Source: Cololabis saira
Taxonomy: Eukaryota > Chordata > Actinopteri > Beloniformes > Belonidae
NCBI RefSeq assembly: GCF_033807715.1
Contig: NC_084599.1
Location: forward strand, 6,004,125-6,068,124
DNA length: 64,000 nucleotides
Reading direction: 5' to 3'
Shown: positions 61,741-64,000 of the stretch, one piece after another
Layout of the letters: each line of letters begins with the position of its first letter
How positions within the stretch are numbered: position 1 is the first letter of the stretch
The notes under the pieces: model-generated
What the model was told of the DNA's origin: nothing
The model's input: the letters and a program-made list of their open reading frames with translations, nothing else
Databases searched by the model: none
Position numbers and translations under genes: made by a program

Positions 61741-63450
61741 GGGCCGAGCACTTACAGTGCGAAGGCCCTAATGTATCTGTAGGAGTTCTCGTCGTTTTTA
61801 TTTTTATTTTCCTCGTTTTTCTTCCGACGAAATGAGGGCCTTTTTGCCCCCCTAAACGTGCCCCAAAAGTCACCAAATTTTGCACGCAAGCCAGGCCTGG
61901 CAAAAAATTTGATATTTAAAGGTTTGCATTAATGGGCGTGGCCTAATGGCTCAACAGCGCGCCCTAGAAAACTTTGTGCCTCAAGCCCCACAATACGGTT
62001 TGACGTACATGCACGAAAATCGGTACACACCTGTATCATGTCGCAACTTAAAGAAAAGTCTGTTGGTGCCATGGCCATTTTGAATTAATCGTGTAATTTT
62101 GGCGCAATTTATGCCATTTCTTCGGCCACTTCTTCGCCCGAACCGTAACGGGCACCCAGGTGTGTTATACATCAAAATGTGCGTTTCGATCCTGCGAAGA
62201 TGCGCATCACTTTTCTCAGTCAAAAGCGTTACTGTGGCGACGATAGACGCCAAAAAGTGCGCCCCCCCTTCATCTGATTGGTCGATATCTGATAGTTCCT
62301 ACTTTCTGCCATAACTTTTGAATGGTTTGATATAGAGAAATGTCCAGGCCTGAAGACATCTACATGCAAGTCATACAAGCGCTTCCACTGCAGCACGACT
62401 GAACGTGCACAAGGGTGCAAGGGCCCCTTCATCAAATTTTGCACACAAGCCAGGCCTGGCGAAAAATTTGATATTTAATGGTTTGCATTAACGGGCGTCG
62501 CAAAATGGCTCTGTATTGCCCCCTTGAAAATGTATACAATAATACAATCGAGCTCGTCGCCCCAGATTGACATAGAAAAACGAAATTCACTACACATGTA
62601 CAACATGTCAAGACGCACCAAAAAGTCTCTCTGGACCAATACCCTAACACCAACAGGAAGTCGGCCAATTTGAATCAAATGACCGATTGTTCGCCATTGT
62701 CACACATCATATTTGAACGAACTAGTCCTAGGGATTTTATCACACCAACGTCAAATTCGCTCAGAATCATCTTCAGACATTGGATATGAAAAGTTATCAA
62801 AATCGTGAGTTTTCGTGAAATGGCGTAGTCGTGGCGTCAAACTTCAACGTTAAACAGGAAGTGATACTAGTAGCTGATAGGTCGATATTTGATAGATCCT
62901 ATTTTCTGGCATAACTTTTGAATGTTTTGACATACAGACTCGTGGGTGGTGTCATCTGACTCGGTTTTGAGTCCTTGACCAAAATTGGTGCAAATTACCC
63001 CCCCCCCCCTTCTTTTGATTGGTCAATATTTGATAGTCCCTATTCTCTGCCATAACTTTTGAACGGGTTGTGATAAAGACATGTGGGTGGTGTCATCCGA
63101 CTCGGTTTTGAGTACTTGACCATAATTGGTGCAAATTGGCCCCGCCTCTTCTTCTGATTGGTCGATATTTTATAGTTCCTATTTTCTGCCATAACTTTTG
63201 AATGGTTTGATTTAGAGAGTTGTGGGTGGTGTCATCGGACTCGGTTTTGAGTCCTTGACCATAATTGGTACAAATTAGCCCCGCCCCTTCTTCTGATTGG
63301 TCGATATTTGATAGTTCCTATTTTCTGCCATAACTTTTTAATGGTTCAGCATAAAGAGTCATGGGTGGTGTCATCGGACTCGGCTTTGAGTCCTTGACTT
63401 TTATGGAAAATTGCACGCGCGAGGGCCCGTTCATCGCTGCTTGCAGCTTT
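61741..63450 (+). repeat. GGGCCGAGCACTTACAGTGC repeat, long copy with ~140-bp internal units
   Basis: The start is GGGCCGAGCACTTACAGTGC with a short hairpin, and the end is CGCTGCTTGCAGCTTTAATT. From 62881 units of 139-141 bases repeat about four times (GGTCGATATTTGATAGTTCC-type start at 62881, 63022, 63161 and 63300; GGTTTTGAGTCCTTGACC and AATTGGTGCAAATTAGCC inside). Short copies are at 27866 and 29893. The family is common in fish genomes; its class is uncertain, and it has no ORF. Confidence 0.85.
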
Positions 63451-63451
63451 A

Positions 63452-63516
<65 letters not shown>
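63452..63516. repeat. (TTA)n microsatellite
   Basis: Directly joined to the TTTAATT end of the repeat before it. A GGAT repeat (ATGGATGGATGGATGG) follows at 63523-63540. Confidence 0.97.
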
Positions 63517-63517
<1 letters not shown>

Positions 63518-63529
63518 GAAAATGGATGG

Positions 63530-63785
63530 ATGGATGGATGGCTACACAGAAATACACATCTGCTCGTTCACCTGCATGCTCGCTCCGCAGTTTTGGGAGT
63601 CAGATAGTCGCGGTAATCTAGCCTAGCTTTGATTGGGTCCCGGGTACCTGGGATAGTTGCTGCTCGTATCTCTGCCTGTTCTCGTGTCTGTTTGTTTTTT
63701 CTCTTGCAGATTTCCAGGGCTCATGTGCTCATTGTGCGTTTCCATGTGTTTTTCGCGTCTTGGACTAGCAGTGGATGTCACACAC
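63530..63785 (+). repeat. LINE 3' untranslated fragment
   Basis: Blocks CACCTGCATGCT, TTTCCAGGGCTCATGTGCTC and AGCAGTGGATGTC correspond to 9680-9910 of the nested copy, with many changes. It ends near the CAGGGGTATGTACCCCTGTG palindrome at 63785-63804. Confidence 0.65.
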
Positions 63786-63807
63786 AGGGGTATGTACCCC
63801 TGTGAGA

Positions 63808-64000
<193 letters not shown>

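Overview
The window is vertebrate nuclear DNA, almost certainly from a teleost fish. It has long introns with GT-AG splice sites, dense (CA)n, (AT)n and (TAA)n microsatellites, and transposon families typical of fish: Tx1/L1-like, L2, Rex1-like and R2-like LINEs, Ty3/gypsy elements, several hAT and PIF/Harbinger-like elements, a pogo-like element and many TIR MITEs. I saw no tRNA, rRNA or CRISPR array.

Two host genes can be supported. The first is a complete minus-strand smyd1 gene (muscle MYND/SET lysine methyltransferase), 10 coding exons from 37772 down to 17475. All exon phases agree and give 469 aa, and the zinc and catalytic residues are present. Its introns are mostly transposons. One small TA-flanked element supplies all but the first base of the exon 3 5' splice site, and exon 9 sits between two DNA transposons. 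The second gene, also minus strand, is 54141-55583 (355 aa). It has a Pro/Gly/Tyr-rich start, about 40 six-residue DHGHG(Q/H) repeats, a Lys/His-rich segment and a poly-Ser-DSD tail, an end that resembles PRR13.

Layout: 1-4200 holds an LTR-like repeat, a spliced minus-strand hAT transposase with a deleted middle, and two strong palindromes. 4287-11640 is a near full-length Tx1/L1-like LINE with a target-site duplication, itself hit by a 1-kb LINE 3' fragment. 11658-16860 has a proline-repeat LTR remnant, a Rex1-like LINE split by a Harbinger-like element, a minisatellite and a second Harbinger-like element. 17475-37772 is smyd1 with a broken gypsy element, an R2-like LINE, LINE ends, MITEs and a pogo-like end inside its introns or between exons. 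37979-53000 is a transposon field. Its most striking member is a 2,670-bp minus-strand LTR element with matched 344-bp LTRs, a 5-bp target duplication and an internal ORF made of proline-rich tandem repeats in place of gag-pol. 54141-55800 is the His-rich gene. 56000-64000 is MITEs, LINE 3' ends and a fish repeat with internal ~140-bp tandem units, and the window ends inside an (AT)n tract.

The host genes are not an operon or system. The biology here is the layering of mobile elements over a muscle gene, including likely use of transposon sequence at a splice site.
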